From NCBI GenBank assembly GCA_022841365.1, contig JALHRP010000027.1, forward strand, positions 1 to 50,044: a stretch of DNA of 50,044 nt, given 5' to 3'. The translations under genes were made by a program, and so were the position numbers. Every line of letters begins with the position of its first letter. Positions within the stretch are counted from its first letter, which is position 1. The DNA is from Chitinophagaceae bacterium. Lineage in GTDB: Bacteria; Bacteroidota; Bacteroidia; Chitinophagales; Chitinophagaceae. This document shows, in pieces, positions 15,617-23,031 of this stretch. Under the pieces are notes generated by a model. The model did no database searches, was not told the origin of the DNA, and was given only the letters and a program-made list of their open reading frames with translations.

Positions 15617-16726
15617 TTATTGAATTGAACCGAAATTTGCTGCGCTCCATTTATTTACAACAACAGGCCCGTTCATCTTATACAAAACAGGAATGGCCCT
15701 TGCAGCAGTTTTAACAGCAGTAACATCGCAGGTAACCAACTCCAGCTGACTGATAATGACATTGCCTCCAAAAAATTCCTTAGTTGCTTCGGGCACGCTG
15801 GTTACAATAATTACTTTTTGTTTTACTGCCAGCGAAGCAATCTGTTTTACCCATGCATCTTTTTCGTTTAGTCCATCCGGATTTTTAAGAAAAAGCAAAT
15901 AATAAGTACCGGGCTGTTCAAGAATAGCAGAGCTGATATCTGCACCATCAACCGTTTTCAAATCAAAGTCTTTAATCTTTGGCTCGTTATTTTTTCCTTT
16001 AGCCACAAGAGTTTGCTTACGGTCAACAAATTTCCAGGTGCTGTCGGGCAAATTGTTCATGGCAAATTCCTGTTGTTTACCTGCCTTCTCATATACAAAC
16101 CTGTATTCAAATTTATCGGGCACTGCATCTGGCGGCATTTTTCTTAATTCAATAATGTTATTTCCTTTTTTGAACGGCAGACAATCTACAACGGGTAAAT
16201 ATTTCAACGTGTACCATTGAAATGCAAAAGCAAAAATGATCGCTGTAAGAATAAAAAACGCATTGATACTGTTTTTTGAAAACAGTGAACGGATAACCGC
16301 CCTGCTTCTGAAAATAATCCAGATCAAAACCAGTAACAGCAGATCTTTCAGAAAAGACTGGAATGGTGTTAAAGGCAAACAATCACCAAAACAACCACAA
16401 GATGCAAACTTCGCTGAGCCATCCGGATTTTTAGCCAGCCATGCATACCCCGTTAAAAATGTAAAGAAGATGATGAGTAATAATAATAACCAGCTGAACA
16501 GTTTCATACGCCAGCCAATGATCACGGCAACACCTGCAATAATTTCAAAAGCATTCATGAGTACAGATAAGGCCAATGTATAATCATGCAAACCCTGTAC
16601 ACCCCATGCTTCAAAGAATTCCTGCATCTTATAACTCAACCCCAACGGATCATTGGCTTTTACCAAACCCGAAAAGATAAATAAGATACCAACGAACCAG
16701 CGGCAAATGGTGAGAAATAATTTCAT
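15617..16726 (-). CDS. BT_3928-type DoxX family membrane protein
   Basis: The 369-residue protein has an N-terminal DoxX-like four-helix membrane domain (residues about 1-135: RWFVGILFIFSGLVKANDPLG, AFEIIAGVAVIIGW, LLLLLIIFFTFLTGY) with the cysteine cluster SCGCFGDCLPL. One further helix (residues about 150-170) precedes a soluble C-terminal domain with thioredoxin-like strands (YYLLFLKNP, KQKVIIVTSV) but no CxxC. In Bacteroidota this family (BT_3928) regularly neighbours the DUF1599 gene, as here. A role in redox or envelope processes is likely but unproven. Confidence 0.85.
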   Translation of the reverse strand: MKLFLTICRWFVGILFIFSGLVKANDPLGLSYKMQEFFEAWGVQGLHDYTLALSVLMNAFEIIAGVAVIIGWRMKLFSWLLLLLIIFFTFLTGYAWLAKNPDGSAKFASCGCFGDCLPLTPFQSFLKDLLLLVLIWIIFRSRAVIRSLFSKNSINAFFILTAIIFAFAFQWYTLKYLPVVDCLPFKKGNNIIELRKMPPDAVPDKFEYRFVYEKAGKQQEFAMNNLPDSTWKFVDRKQTLVAKGKNNEPKIKDFDLKTVDGADISSAILEQPGTYYLLFLKNPDGLNEKDAWVKQIASLAVKQKVIIVTSVPEATKEFFGGNVIISQLELVTCDVTAVKTAARAIPVLYKMNGPVVVNKWSAANFGSIQ

Positions 16727-16770
16727 GTTGTGTATAATGAATGGTCAATACTTCAATATCAAACGTCCCT

Positions 16771-16840
16771 CTTGTTTTTTGGCTATTGGGTTTTGGATTT
16801 TCATTCTTGTTCCTTGTCTACTGTGCCTTGTCTCTTTCTT
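16771..16840. repeat. Ten-unit degenerate heptad array
   Basis: The spacer reads in exact 7-base phase from 16771: CTTGTTT, TTTGGCT, ATTGGGT, TTTGGAT, TTTCATT, CTTGTTC, CTTGTCT, ACTGTGC, CTTGTCT, CTTTCTT. The strand is strongly biased to T, C and G with few A. The array stops one base before the end of the DUF1599 gene. Several words (CTTGTTC, TTTGGAT, CTGTGCCTTG) recur in the array upstream of ndk. Confidence 0.8.
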
Positions 16841-16841
16841 A

Positions 16842-17390
16842 TCACTCCTGATGCACACCTTCTGCCAGCAAAATCAAACCAAAAGCTGCGTAGTTGATGA
16901 TATCGAAATAATTAGCATCAATCCCTTCGCTCACTAATGTTTTTCCATCGTTCACCAGTATTTGCCGGATGCGTTGCAGTTTGGCAAGTGTAAGATCTAC
17001 AAAACTTTCCTGACTCATTTCACGCCACGCTTCACCATAATCATGATTCTTATCCAGCATCAGTAGCTGTGCCTGTGCAACTTTGGAATTGTAAAGATCA
17101 AGAACTTTATCAACTGCAAGTTCTTCTGCTTCTCCTTCTTTCAGCTCCAGCTGTATTAAACCAATCACAGCATAGTTGAGAATACCTTTAAATTCGGAGG
17201 CAATGGTATCGCCGATCTTTTGTTCCTGTTTTTCCTGAATGGTGCGGATGCGTTTGGCTTTAATATAAATCTGATCTACAATAGAAATGGTACGGTACAC
17301 CCGCCATGAAGTGCCGTAATCAATGGTTTTTTTCTTAAAAATATCCCTGCAGTCTGCTATTGCTTTTGTATACTGATCGATCGTATTCAT
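16842..17390 (-). CDS. DUF1599 domain protein
   Basis: The 182-residue protein consists of two related halves, each with a DYG motif: FKKKTIDYGTSWRVYRTISIVDQIYIKAKRI near residue 20 and LDKNHDYGEAWREMSQESFVDLTLAKLQRI near residue 110. Each is followed by an IxNYAxxGLI helix. This duplication is typical of DUF1599, whose members resemble nucleotide-modifying proteins but have no assigned reaction. It is divergent from folP with only 57 bases between the start codons, and upstream of the BT_3928 gene, a recurrent Bacteroidota arrangement. Confidence 0.9.
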   Translation of the reverse strand: MNTIDQYTKAIADCRDIFKKKTIDYGTSWRVYRTISIVDQIYIKAKRIRTIQEKQEQKIGDTIASEFKGILNYAVIGLIQLELKEGEAEELAVDKVLDLYNSKVAQAQLLMLDKNHDYGEAWREMSQESFVDLTLAKLQRIRQILVNDGKTLVSEGIDANYFDIINYAAFGLILLAEGVHQE

Positions 17391-17447
17391 TACTTGTTCA
17401 GAATTGTTTCGTTAATTCGTGCCGGTAACGCACTCCTCAAAAATACA

Positions 17448-18278
17448 ATGTACACACTCAACTGCAAAGGAAGATTATTGCTGATAGAAAAGCCTGTTGT
17501 AATGGGCATCCTTAATATTACACCCGATTCGTTTTACAGCGGCAGCCGTTTGCAGCAAATGGATGAAATAGTGCAGAAGGCGGAACAAATGATCACCGAT
17601 GGAGCAACTATTCTTGATATTGGCGGACAAAGTACAAGACCGGGCAGTGTGCGTTTAACTGCAGCAGAAGAACTGAACAGAGTGCTGCCGGTTATTCAGG
17701 AAATAAAACAACTTTTCCCTGATAGCTTTCTTTCCATTGATACGTATCATGCAGTTGTTGCCAAAGAAACTGTAACAGCCGGTGTTGATATGGTGAATGA
17801 TATTAGTGCCGGCAACATGGATACACAGATGTTGTTAACTGTTGCTGCTTTGCAGGTTCCTTTTATTGCCATGCATATGCAGGGAACACCTGAAACAATG
17901 CAGCATAATCCTCAGTATAAAGATGTAACACTTGAAGTGGTCGATTATTTTATACAAAAGATTTCAGCTTGTAAAGCAGCAGGCATTAAAGACCTGATCA
18001 TTGATCCGGGTTTTGGTTTTGGGAAAACCATTGCACATAATTTTCAATTACTGAAACAACTGGAAGCATTGCAAATGTTCCATGTACCCGTGCTTGCAGG
18101 CCTCAGCCGTAAATCAACGATTTGGAAAACATTACACATAACCCCTGAGGAAGCATTAAACGGAACCACCGTATTAAATACCATTGCTATTACAAAAGGC
18201 GCTTCTGTTTTAAGAGTACATGATGTAAAGGAAGCAATGGAAGTGATCCGTTTACACGATGCTCTTTCAAACGCATAA
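17448..18278 (+). CDS. folP: Dihydropteroate synthase
   Basis: The 276-residue protein is DHPS, which joins para-aminobenzoate to dihydropterin pyrophosphate in folate synthesis and is the sulfonamide target. Conserved blocks: VVMGILNITPDSFYSG, DIGGQSTRPGS, SIDTYHAVVAKETV, VNDISAGN, PFIAMHMQGTPETMQ, IIDPGFGFGKT, LAGLSRKST, and terminal RVHDV. Start 17448 (MYTLNCKGRLLLIEKP) is chosen for homology; the open frame to 17394 overlaps the divergent promoter region. No other folate gene is adjacent. Confidence 0.96.
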   Translation: MYTLNCKGRLLLIEKPVVMGILNITPDSFYSGSRLQQMDEIVQKAEQMITDGATILDIGGQSTRPGSVRLTAAEELNRVLPVIQEIKQLFPDSFLSIDTYHAVVAKETVTAGVDMVNDISAGNMDTQMLLTVAALQVPFIAMHMQGTPETMQHNPQYKDVTLEVVDYFIQKISACKAAGIKDLIIDPGFGFGKTIAHNFQLLKQLEALQMFHVPVLAGLSRKSTIWKTLHITPEEALNGTTVLNTIAITKGASVLRVHDVKEAMEVIRLHDALSNA

Positions 18279-18308
18279 AAAACCGGAGACAATTTCTTAT
18301 CTCCGGTT
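18275..18308 (-). terminator. Terminator of the FKBP gene
   Basis: Stem AACCGGAGA (18281-18289) with TCTCCGGTT (18300-18308), loop of ten bases. On the minus strand it is followed by six T. It lies 25 bases past the FKBP stop and abuts the folP stop, so it may also delimit folP. Confidence 0.75.
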
Positions 18309-18333
18309 CAGTATGATAAAGTTCGCTTAATAA

Positions 18334-19266
18334 TTATTGATTGTTCTGACCACCTGCTGCAGGAGCCTGAGGTGGCATTTGAGGCATTTGCTGTTTAGGT
18401 GCAGCAGTAATGTCCAGCATTTCAACTTCAAAGATCAAATTCTCGTAAGGTTTAATTGCCGGTGGATTTCCCTGCATACCATATGCCAGCATCGAAGGCA
18501 CATACAATCTTGCTTTACCACCTTTTGCAAACTGCTTTACACCATCTTCAAAACCGGGACTCATACCGGGCGAACCGATTACAAATTTCATAGGCTCTGC
18601 ATGACCGAATGAAGTATCAATATTTGAATCAAACTTTTTGCCTTCAAAATTAGTTCCTGTGTACATAACCGAAACCTGCTTACCGCTGTCGGGCTTATTG
18701 CCGGTACCAGGGTTCAGAATTTCAACATATGTACCAAGTGCTGTTTTGGTTGCAGTAATATTTTTTGATTTCAGGTAGGCTTCAATAGCTTTGAATTCAC
18801 GCTCTTTTTGAGCAGTCATTTCATTATTGAATTCAGTTTGTGCAGCAGAGAGGTCGGTTAATACTTTGGTAATGCGGATGGCAATGGTAATCTTATCGCC
18901 TTTCTTTAAACCGGGAGGCATTTGTCCCATGTTTAATTTTGCAATTGAATCTGCACTTTGAACAATTACTGCACTGTCGCCTGCACGCATCAGAGGAATA
19001 ATTTCTGAAAGATCGTAAGGACGACCTGCACTGTCAACTGCTGTAAAAGCAGGAATCTTACCGTATGAATTATACGTTACAGAATCTTTTTGTGTAACTA
19101 ATGCATTAAACTTGATAAAATTTCCCGGCTTCAGCTTTTCGCCTTTACCATCAGAAATGATTTTGTACAGCAAACCGCTCTTTGCCTTTTTAAAAGAGCC
19201 GCCACCGCAAGATGCCAACACTACTACCGCAAGCATGGCAACAAAAATTGATTGAATTGTCTTCAT
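18334..19266 (-). CDS. FKBP-type peptidyl-prolyl isomerase lipoprotein, two FKBP domains
   Basis: The 310-residue protein has a lipoprotein signal (AMLAVVVLASC, Cys about residue 20). An N-terminal FKBP-like domain (LKPGNFIKFNALVTQKDS to ITIAIRITKVL) lacks several active-site aromatics. The C-terminal FKBP domain is well conserved (GTGNKPDSGKQVSVMYTG, KKFDSNID, FVIGSPGMSPGFEDGVKQFAKGGKARLYVPSMLAYG, NLIFEVEMLDI). The tail is rich in Pro, Gln and Met. It probably catalyses proline isomerisation of envelope proteins as a lipid-anchored chaperone. It is 9 bases downstream of nrnA on the same strand. Confidence 0.92.
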   Translation of the reverse strand: MKTIQSIFVAMLAVVVLASCGGGSFKKAKSGLLYKIISDGKGEKLKPGNFIKFNALVTQKDSVTYNSYGKIPAFTAVDSAGRPYDLSEIIPLMRAGDSAVIVQSADSIAKLNMGQMPPGLKKGDKITIAIRITKVLTDLSAAQTEFNNEMTAQKEREFKAIEAYLKSKNITATKTALGTYVEILNPGTGNKPDSGKQVSVMYTGTNFEGKKFDSNIDTSFGHAEPMKFVIGSPGMSPGFEDGVKQFAKGGKARLYVPSMLAYGMQGNPPAIKPYENLIFEVEMLDITAAPKQQMPQMPPQAPAAGGQNNQ

Positions 19267-19275
19267 TGTTTGTTT

Positions 19276-20289
19276 TTAAAAAGTTTCTAACTCCGATTTA
19301 TAATTTTGAATAACTGTTTTAAACAAATTGATATTTGCCTCCAGGCTATCATCACTCTCCCCTCCTGCTGCATTAAAATGACCTCCGCCGTTAAAATGCC
19401 GGCGTGCAAAAGTATTGCAATCAAAGTCTCCTTTGCTACGGAAGCTCCATTTTCTTTTTTCGTCTCTGTCAATTAAAAGAGCCGCCAGCTTGATGCCCTG
19501 TATACCGAGCGGGTAATTTACGAGACCTTCAGTATCTCCGGTTTTTACCTGATACCTCAACAAATCCTGTTTAGATACCCAGATAAAAGCCGTGTTAATT
19601 TCGTAATTCACTTCCATTCTGTTCAGCAGCACATGCCCGATAAACCGGAAACGGTTTTCCAAAAAATTATCATACACATTCTCATGAATGACTGTGTGCT
19701 CCAGTCCTCTCCGTTTAAATTCGGCCACCATTTCAAAAACCGTTGCAGAGGCAGATGCAAAACGAAAACTGCCGGTATCGCCCATTACTCCTGCATAAAG
19801 ACACTGCATCATTTCATTGCTGAGCTTGTCTTTATGACCGCTCTCCACAATAAAATCGTATACCATTTCGCAGGTTGAGCTTTTCGTTACATTACTCACA
19901 CCGTAAGCAAATACCTCGGTTTGTGGTTCACGATGATGATCAATTAATATCCGTTGACCTTTTGCATTACCCAGCACTTCTGCCATCCGCTTGGTACGGT
20001 TAAGTGCATTAAAATCAAGACAAAAGATAAAATCAGCTGCATTTAAAATGGCATTGCTTTTATCAATCGTGGTCTCGTAATTCAACACTTTTTCACAACC
20101 GGGCATCCAGTTTAAAAAGGCTGCCCAGTTGGTGGGTGAAATCACCTGTACTTCATGACCGAGCTGTATTAATAAATGGTATAAACCCAACGATGACCCC
20201 ATCGCATCGGGGTCGGGTTTTTGATGCGTTGTAATCACCACCTTTGCAGGGGTGTTTAATAAGGGATATAATTCGTTGATTGCTTGCAT
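19276..20289 (-). CDS. nrnA: DHH/DHHA1 phosphoesterase, NrnA-like (nanoRNase/pAp phosphatase)
   Basis: The 337-residue protein has the DHH metal sites THQKPDPDAMGSSLGLYHLL (near residue 21), FCLDFNALNRTKRM, LIDHHREPQ and GDTGSFRFASAS. The C-terminal DHHA1 domain has SFRSKGDFDCNTFARRHFNGGGHFNAAGG. This is the NrnA layout; known members degrade short RNA oligonucleotides and 3'-phosphoadenosine 5'-phosphate. Length is typical. It heads an apparent two-gene unit with the FKBP lipoprotein and is divergent from ndk across a 281-base repeat-filled spacer. Confidence 0.92.
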   Translation of the reverse strand: MQAINELYPLLNTPAKVVITTHQKPDPDAMGSSLGLYHLLIQLGHEVQVISPTNWAAFLNWMPGCEKVLNYETTIDKSNAILNAADFIFCLDFNALNRTKRMAEVLGNAKGQRILIDHHREPQTEVFAYGVSNVTKSSTCEMVYDFIVESGHKDKLSNEMMQCLYAGVMGDTGSFRFASASATVFEMVAEFKRRGLEHTVIHENVYDNFLENRFRFIGHVLLNRMEVNYEINTAFIWVSKQDLLRYQVKTGDTEGLVNYPLGIQGIKLAALLIDRDEKRKWSFRSKGDFDCNTFARRHFNGGGHFNAAGGESDDSLEANINLFKTVIQNYKSELETF

Positions 20290-20370
20290 ATGGGCGGCTG
20301 CAAATGTAGGGGAAAAGGAGGAGTTGAAGCTCTTAGATGAGAATAAGTGGTCCGAAAACAGAAATTAGGA

Positions 20371-20538
20371 GTTCTGAGTTAAGAGTTAAGAGTTACGTGT
20401 TATGAGTTGAGAGTTATGAACCTTTCCTTTTTCTCCTAGTCTGTATTTTCTGGTTTTCTTTCTTGTGATTTGATTCTTTGTTTTGGATTTTGGATTTTCT
20501 TCTTGTGCCTTGTTCCTTGCCACTTCCCTCTTGTCCCC
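20371..20538. repeat. 24-unit degenerate heptad array upstream of ndk
   Basis: A 168-base spacer reads as heptads. Seven units begin GTT in exact phase from 20371 (GTTCTGA, GTTAAGA, GTTAAGA, GTTACGT, GTTATGA, GTTGAGA, GTTATGA). The block then turns T/C-rich with TTGGATT at 20483 and 20490 and TTG or TTC at 20503, 20510, 20517, 20524 and 20531 (one phase slip of a base). The array runs directly into the ndk promoter. Confidence 0.8.
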
Positions 20539-20546
20539 TATCTTTG
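20517..20546 (+). promoter_or_regulatory. Promoter of ndk, embedded in the heptad array
   Basis: TTG at 20517-20519, exactly 19 bases, TATCTTTG at 20539-20546: a full Bacteroidota consensus. The TTG is itself a heptad start. The predicted leader before the ATG at 20571 is about 19 bases and includes AAAGAATACA. Confidence 0.82.
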
Positions 20547-20570
20547 CGCCGCAAAACAATAAAGAATACA

Positions 20571-20987
20571 ATGAGCAATCGTACGTTTACAATGATTAAG
20601 CCTGATGCTATGAAAAATGGTCATGCAGGAGCAATTTTAGACAAAATCATCAAAGCCGGTTTTCGGGTAGTGGCTTTAAAACAAACCAAACTTACTGCTG
20701 AAACAGCGGGTGCATTTTATGCAGTTCACAAAGAGCGTCCTTTTTACGGAGAGCTGGTGGAGTTTATGAGCAGCGGAGTAATTATTGCTGCCATTCTTGA
20801 GAAAGAAAATGCAGTGGCCGATTTCCGCACACTCATCGGTGCAACCGATCCTGCAAAAGCAGACGAAGGAACCATTCGCAAACTGTTTGCAACTTCTGTT
20901 GGCGAAAACGCAGTACATGGCAGCGACAGTGATGAAAATGCACAGATTGAAGGCAGTTTCTTCTTCAGCGGCCTGGAACAATACTGA
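20571..20987 (+). CDS. ndk: Nucleoside diphosphate kinase
   Basis: The 138-residue protein is NDK, which balances nucleoside triphosphate pools using a phosphohistidine. Seen: [40 protein letters not shown], a [18 protein letters not shown] block and the active-site region [15 protein letters not shown] with the catalytic His. Start 20571 matches the family N-terminus; the longer frame to 20478 is repeat sequence. It is a single-gene unit with its own promoter and terminator. Confidence 0.97.
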   Translation: MSNRTFTMIKPDAMKNGHAGAILDKIIKAGFRVVALKQTKLTAETAGAFYAVHKERPFYGELVEFMSSGVIIAAILEKENAVADFRTLIGATDPAKADEGTIRKLFATSVGENAVHGSDSDENAQIEGSFFFSGLEQY

Positions 20988-21009
20988 TCAAAAATAAAAA
21001 ATAAGTGTT

Positions 21010-21045
21010 CCCCCTTAGTGTTGAAACTAAGGGGGATTTTTTTTT
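21010..21045 (+). terminator. Terminator of ndk
   Basis: Stem CCCCCTTAGT (21010-21019) and ACTAAGGGGG (21026-21035), loop GTTGAA, then A and nine T. A strong Rho-independent terminator, 22 bases after the stop codon. Confidence 0.92.
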
Positions 21046-21111
21046 AAACAGAAACAGCTTTTTTTAAATCGGTTTTTTATATTGTAGCATCAAACCAAAA
21101 TACACTGCAAT

Positions 21112-23031
21112 ATGAGAACACTTACCCTGCTGTTTTGCCTGCTTGCTATTTATTGTACAACGTTTGCACAAAAAATTCCCTCTTTTGGAAAAATTGATAA
21201 AGCATATCTTACTTATACAGAATGCAGTTACGATAAAGATGCTGTGGCTGAATTCCTGATTGATTATGGTGAAGTGAATTACTTTTTTAACTCCAGCGAT
21301 TTTGTAAACGAAACCTCCTACCGTGTACGGATAAAAATTCTGAAAGAAAAAGGATTGGAGCTGGCTAATATCCGCATCCCTTATTACAGCGCAGGCAACC
21401 GCCAGAACATCAGCCGTGTTGAAGGATATACGTATAACCTGGATGAGAAAGGTGAAGTAAACGAATCTAAACTGGAGAAAAAATCGGTGATGGAGCAAAA
21501 GCTCGATGCCAATTCTGAAATGGTGGTGTTTACCATGCCCAACGTAAAAGTAGGGAGTGTGATTGAATACCGTTTTCAACACACCAAGAAAAATTATATT
21601 GAACTGGAAGACTGGATTTTTCAACGCAGCTACCCTGTTCGTTACAGTGAGTACAATGTACAGATCCCCTCAGTCCTTGAATTTACATATCAGATAAAAA
21701 GAACGCTGCCTGTTAAAGAAAGTACAGAAGGCATTAACAGAGTGAAGCGCTATATCATGGAAAATATTCCGGGTCTCGACAGAGAACCGTACATGAGCAG
21801 CTCCAGAGATTACCTGCAACGGATCGACTTTCAGCTTAGAGCAATAGATAATAAACCGGTTATGAATACCTGGGGCGAACTAACAAATATTGTACTGGAT
21901 GATGAAGATTTTGGACTTCAACTCAAAAAAAATATACTGAAAAACCTGCCGCTTGAAGATGAATTGAAACAAATCAGTTCCGGTTATGCAAAAACACTGG
22001 CTGTTTTTAATTATGTAAAAAAGAATGTAACCTGGAATGGTAAAAACAGTATCTGGTGTAAAGACGGTTTAAAAGCAGCACTGGAAAAACATGCCGGCAA
22101 CAGTGCCGAATTAAATTTATTAACCATTAACCTGCTGAGAGACGCAGGTATAACAGCTTATCCTTTGCTGGTAAGTACTAGAGAGAATGGAAAAATTAAT
22201 CCAACCTATCCATTTCTTTATCAGTTTAACAATGTGTATGTGTATGTTGAAGTAGACAATGCAGCATATGTACTGGATGCCAGCAACCGTTATAACCCGC
22301 CGTTTATGGTGCCTTGGGATGTGCAGTTTACAAGCGGCTTTATTGTTGATAAAAAGATTGGTCAGTTTATTGGGCTCACTGATACCCGCCACCGTTTCAG
22401 AATTAACACCTCCCTCAGTGCTGAGGTTGATGAGAAAGGAGCCATACAGGGTGTTGCCAATGTACTTACATACGAGTATGCAAAAAATCCACGCTTAAAC
22501 ACATTAAGCAAAGGCAAAGACAAATACCTTGCTGAATATTTTTCTGATCCACACCCTGAGTTTACATTCGACTCTCTCACAATAAAAAACGAACAGAACG
22601 ATTCTCTGCCATTAGAAAGCAGTGCAAAATTTAAAGCACAGTTAAACGGAAGCGGTGAGTACTTTTTCTTTTCGCCAAACTTCCTGATTGATCTGGAAAA
22701 AAATGATTTCATTTCTGATCAGCGTTTTACTGATGTGGAATTTGGATATGTACAGTACTATACCATTACAGCCACCATCCGCCATCCTGAAACACTGGAG
22801 CTGGAAGAACTGCCAAAGAACATTAAAATGATTTTGCCCGACACCAGTATCATTATGCAACGCTTTATGCAAAAAAACGAAAACAGTGTTTCGCTGCGTA
22901 TCACCCTTGAGATAAAAAGGCCTACCTACTATGCCGATGAATATCCTGATTTTAAAGCCTTTTATGCGCAGCTGTTTGAAATGCTCAGTGAGCAGATTGT
23001 ATTTAAGAAAAAAGCTAAACCCAGACCATGA
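21112..23031 (+). CDS. Secreted DUF3857 protein with degenerate transglutaminase domain
   Basis: The 639-residue protein has a signal peptide (TLLFCLLAIYCTTFAQ), an N-terminal DUF3857 beta domain (residues about 45-260; MEQKLDANSEMVVFTMPNVKVGSVIEYRF) and a transglutaminase-like core (residues about 290-390). The position of the nucleophilic Cys is Ser (GNSAELN, about residue 331) and the following His position is Asn (FNNVYVYV, about residue 374), while the acidic position (VLDAS) is kept. It is therefore probably not catalytic. Its stop overlaps the start of the next gene by 4 bases (ATGA), implying translational coupling. Confidence 0.88.
   Translation: MRTLTLLFCLLAIYCTTFAQKIPSFGKIDKAYLTYTECSYDKDAVAEFLIDYGEVNYFFNSSDFVNETSYRVRIKILKEKGLELANIRIPYYSAGNRQNISRVEGYTYNLDEKGEVNESKLEKKSVMEQKLDANSEMVVFTMPNVKVGSVIEYRFQHTKKNYIELEDWIFQRSYPVRYSEYNVQIPSVLEFTYQIKRTLPVKESTEGINRVKRYIMENIPGLDREPYMSSSRDYLQRIDFQLRAIDNKPVMNTWGELTNIVLDDEDFGLQLKKNILKNLPLEDELKQISSGYAKTLAVFNYVKKNVTWNGKNSIWCKDGLKAALEKHAGNSAELNLLTINLLRDAGITAYPLLVSTRENGKINPTYPFLYQFNNVYVYVEVDNAAYVLDASNRYNPPFMVPWDVQFTSGFIVDKKIGQFIGLTDTRHRFRINTSLSAEVDEKGAIQGVANVLTYEYAKNPRLNTLSKGKDKYLAEYFSDPHPEFTFDSLTIKNEQNDSLPLESSAKFKAQLNGSGEYFFFSPNFLIDLEKNDFISDQRFTDVEFGYVQYYTITATIRHPETLELEELPKNIKMILPDTSIIMQRFMQKNENSVSLRITLEIKRPTYYADEYPDFKAFYAQLFEMLSEQIVFKKKAKPRP

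Noticed and set aside
16236-16583. Plus-strand frame opposite BT_3928
   Set aside because: Antisense shadow; the minus-strand protein has clear DoxX features.
20371-20538. Heptad array as a CRISPR-like array
   Set aside because: Units are 7 bases with no spacer-repeat alternation and no cas genes are present.
21064-21624. Minus-strand 186-residue frame over the DUF3857 gene start
   Set aside because: It covers a signal peptide and domain on the plus strand, and its sequence is typical of reversed coding DNA.
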